Assembly (NCBI RefSeq): GCF_938017705.1 | Contig: NZ_CALIIS010000084.1 | Span: 1 to 5,730 of the forward strand | Direction: 5' to 3' | Source of the DNA: an uncultured Campylobacter sp. | GTDB taxonomy: Bacteria; Campylobacterota; Campylobacteria; Campylobacterales; Campylobacteraceae | Length of the DNA stretch: 5,730 nucleotides | In this document: positions 4,882 through 5,730 of the stretch, in pieces | Numbering within the stretch: the stretch's first letter is position 1 | Layout of the letters: every line of letters starts with the position of its first letter | Translations under genes and position numbers: made by a program | The notes under the pieces: generated by a model | What the model saw: only the letters and a program-made list of their open reading frames with translations | Told to the model about the DNA's origin: nothing | Database searches by the model: none

Positions 4882-5604
4882 ATGCAAAAGAGCACGATCG
4901 AGATACGTGGCATTCCCGCCGCCGTTTGGGGGAGCTGCTCGAAAAAAGTTTATATCTACGCTCACGGGCAAGGCGGAAGCAAAGATGATGCGGAGCTTTT
5001 GGCTTCCGTCGTTTGTGAGCAAGGCTGGCAGGTAATTAGCTTTGACCTGCCCGGGCACGGACAGAGAAAACACGAGCCCGTCTCTTGCGAGTCTATTTTT
5101 TATGATCCGAGGCACACTATTTTTGAATTTCGCGAAATTTTATCGTATGCGAAGAAGCGTTGGGAAGAAATCGCGCTATTTGCGGTTAGCATAGGGGCCT
5201 GGTTCAGCCTGCAAAGCTTCCGCGATGAAAAATTTAGCGACTGCCTCTTCGTCTCGCCGATACTTGATATGAAATACGTTATTTCAAATATAATGCGCAG
5301 GGCTGGCGTTAGCGAGGAGCGATTGAAGCAAGAGCGGATGATTTTGACCCCTGTCGGGCAACCGCTTTTTTGGGAATATTGGAGTTTTGTTTTAAACAAT
5401 CCGATCACTAAGTGGAAAACGCCCAGTAGAATTCTATACGCAAAAAACGACGATATCACGCCTCTTTACATCGCTAAAAATTTTGCGCAGAAGTTCGACT
5501 GCGACTTAAGCGTTATGAAAAACGGCGAGCACTGGTTCCATACGCCGCAGCAGCTAGATTATTTGCGTAGTTGGATCAAGTCTGCGGTTGAGAATCGGCG
5601 ATAA
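4882..5604 (+). CDS. Alpha/beta hydrolase family protein (putative serine hydrolase)
   Basis: This 240-residue protein has the alpha/beta hydrolase pattern. HGQGG (29-33) follows a beta strand and forms the oxyanion region. FDLPGHGQ (54-61) is typical of the fold. The nucleophile elbow is AVSIGA with S103, where Ala replaces the first Gly of GxSxG. The acid is probably D190 in YAKNDDITP, and the base is H217 in GEHWF. All three triad residues are thus present in the expected order. No signal peptide or membrane segment is visible, so it is probably cytoplasmic. The substrate cannot be told from sequence; esterase, thioesterase or peptidase-like activity is possible. It stands alone behind a 504-bp spacer with its own ribosome site and is probably transcribed separately. 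I do not recall it at this place in C. jejuni, so it may be a later insertion into this locus. Confidence 0.85.
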   Translation: MQKSTIEIRGIPAAVWGSCSKKVYIYAHGQGGSKDDAELLASVVCEQGWQVISFDLPGHGQRKHEPVSCESIFYDPRHTIFEFREILSYAKKRWEEIALFAVSIGAWFSLQSFRDEKFSDCLFVSPILDMKYVISNIMRRAGVSEERLKQERMILTPVGQPLFWEYWSFVLNNPITKWKTPSRILYAKNDDITPLYIAKNFAQKFDCDLSVMKNGEHWFHTPQQLDYLRSWIKSAVENRR

Positions 5605-5648
5605 AATTCTATGAAAGACTTTTAAAACTCACGCCTAAACCCGCGCCG

Positions 5649-5684
5649 ATGAAATTCTGTGCGTCTTCGGGGTGCAAATTTCAT
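5649..5684 (+). terminator. Imperfect hairpin downstream of the hydrolase
   Basis: ATGAAATT (5649-5656) pairs with AATTTCAT (5677-5684). With one bulged base the stem extends by TGTGC/GTGCA pairing, including two G-U pairs, to about 13 bp with a 9-nt loop. There is no following T-run, so a terminator role is only a possibility. The rest of 5605-5730 shows no gene. Confidence 0.3.
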
Positions 5685-5730
5685 AAATTTAAGATGATCT
5701 TGATATTTTGCCTTAATACGCTTGTTTTAT

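Overview
The window looks like chromosomal DNA from a Campylobacter that is richer in GC than C. jejuni, perhaps one of the oral species such as C. gracilis, C. showae or C. rectus. This rests on gene content and order. An IspF-type (probably IspDF) gene is followed by an orphan response regulator of the HP1021/Cj1608 type, an ATP-sulfurylase-like protein and pgpA. From memory this is the order around Cj1607-Cj1610 of C. jejuni. The species is inference.

Layout: all five genes are on the + strand. Positions 2-3190 hold a tightly packed block. The 3' end of ispDF overlaps the response regulator start by 4 bp (ATGA), and the regulator overlaps the sulfurylase-like gene by 23 bp, so translation is probably coupled through all three. 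A 650-bp spacer without a gene (3191-3840) follows, full of degenerate AT-rich repeats and palindromes. Then come pgpA (3841-4377), a second 504-bp repeat- and palindrome-rich spacer (4378-4881), an alpha/beta hydrolase (4882-5604) and a short non-coding tail.

How the genes fit together: IspF works in the MEP isoprenoid pathway and PgpA in phosphatidylglycerol synthesis, both housekeeping membrane or lipid precursor functions. The regulator lacks the phospho-acceptor aspartate and is probably not a classical two-component output protein. The sulfurylase-like protein keeps the nucleotidyltransferase HxxH and a Cys/His zinc-type cluster but has lost key residues of the sulfate/ATP motifs. It also carries two large low-complexity expansions, so its annotated activity is doubtful. 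The hydrolase is a generic serine-hydrolase fold with no informative partner.

Most unusual points: the low-complexity, repeat-built insertions in the sulfurylase-like protein, and the family of AATTTTAAAATT-centred palindromic repeats that fills both spacers and was not seen in the genes. I found no CRISPR array, tRNA, rRNA, transposase, phage gene or clear defence system.
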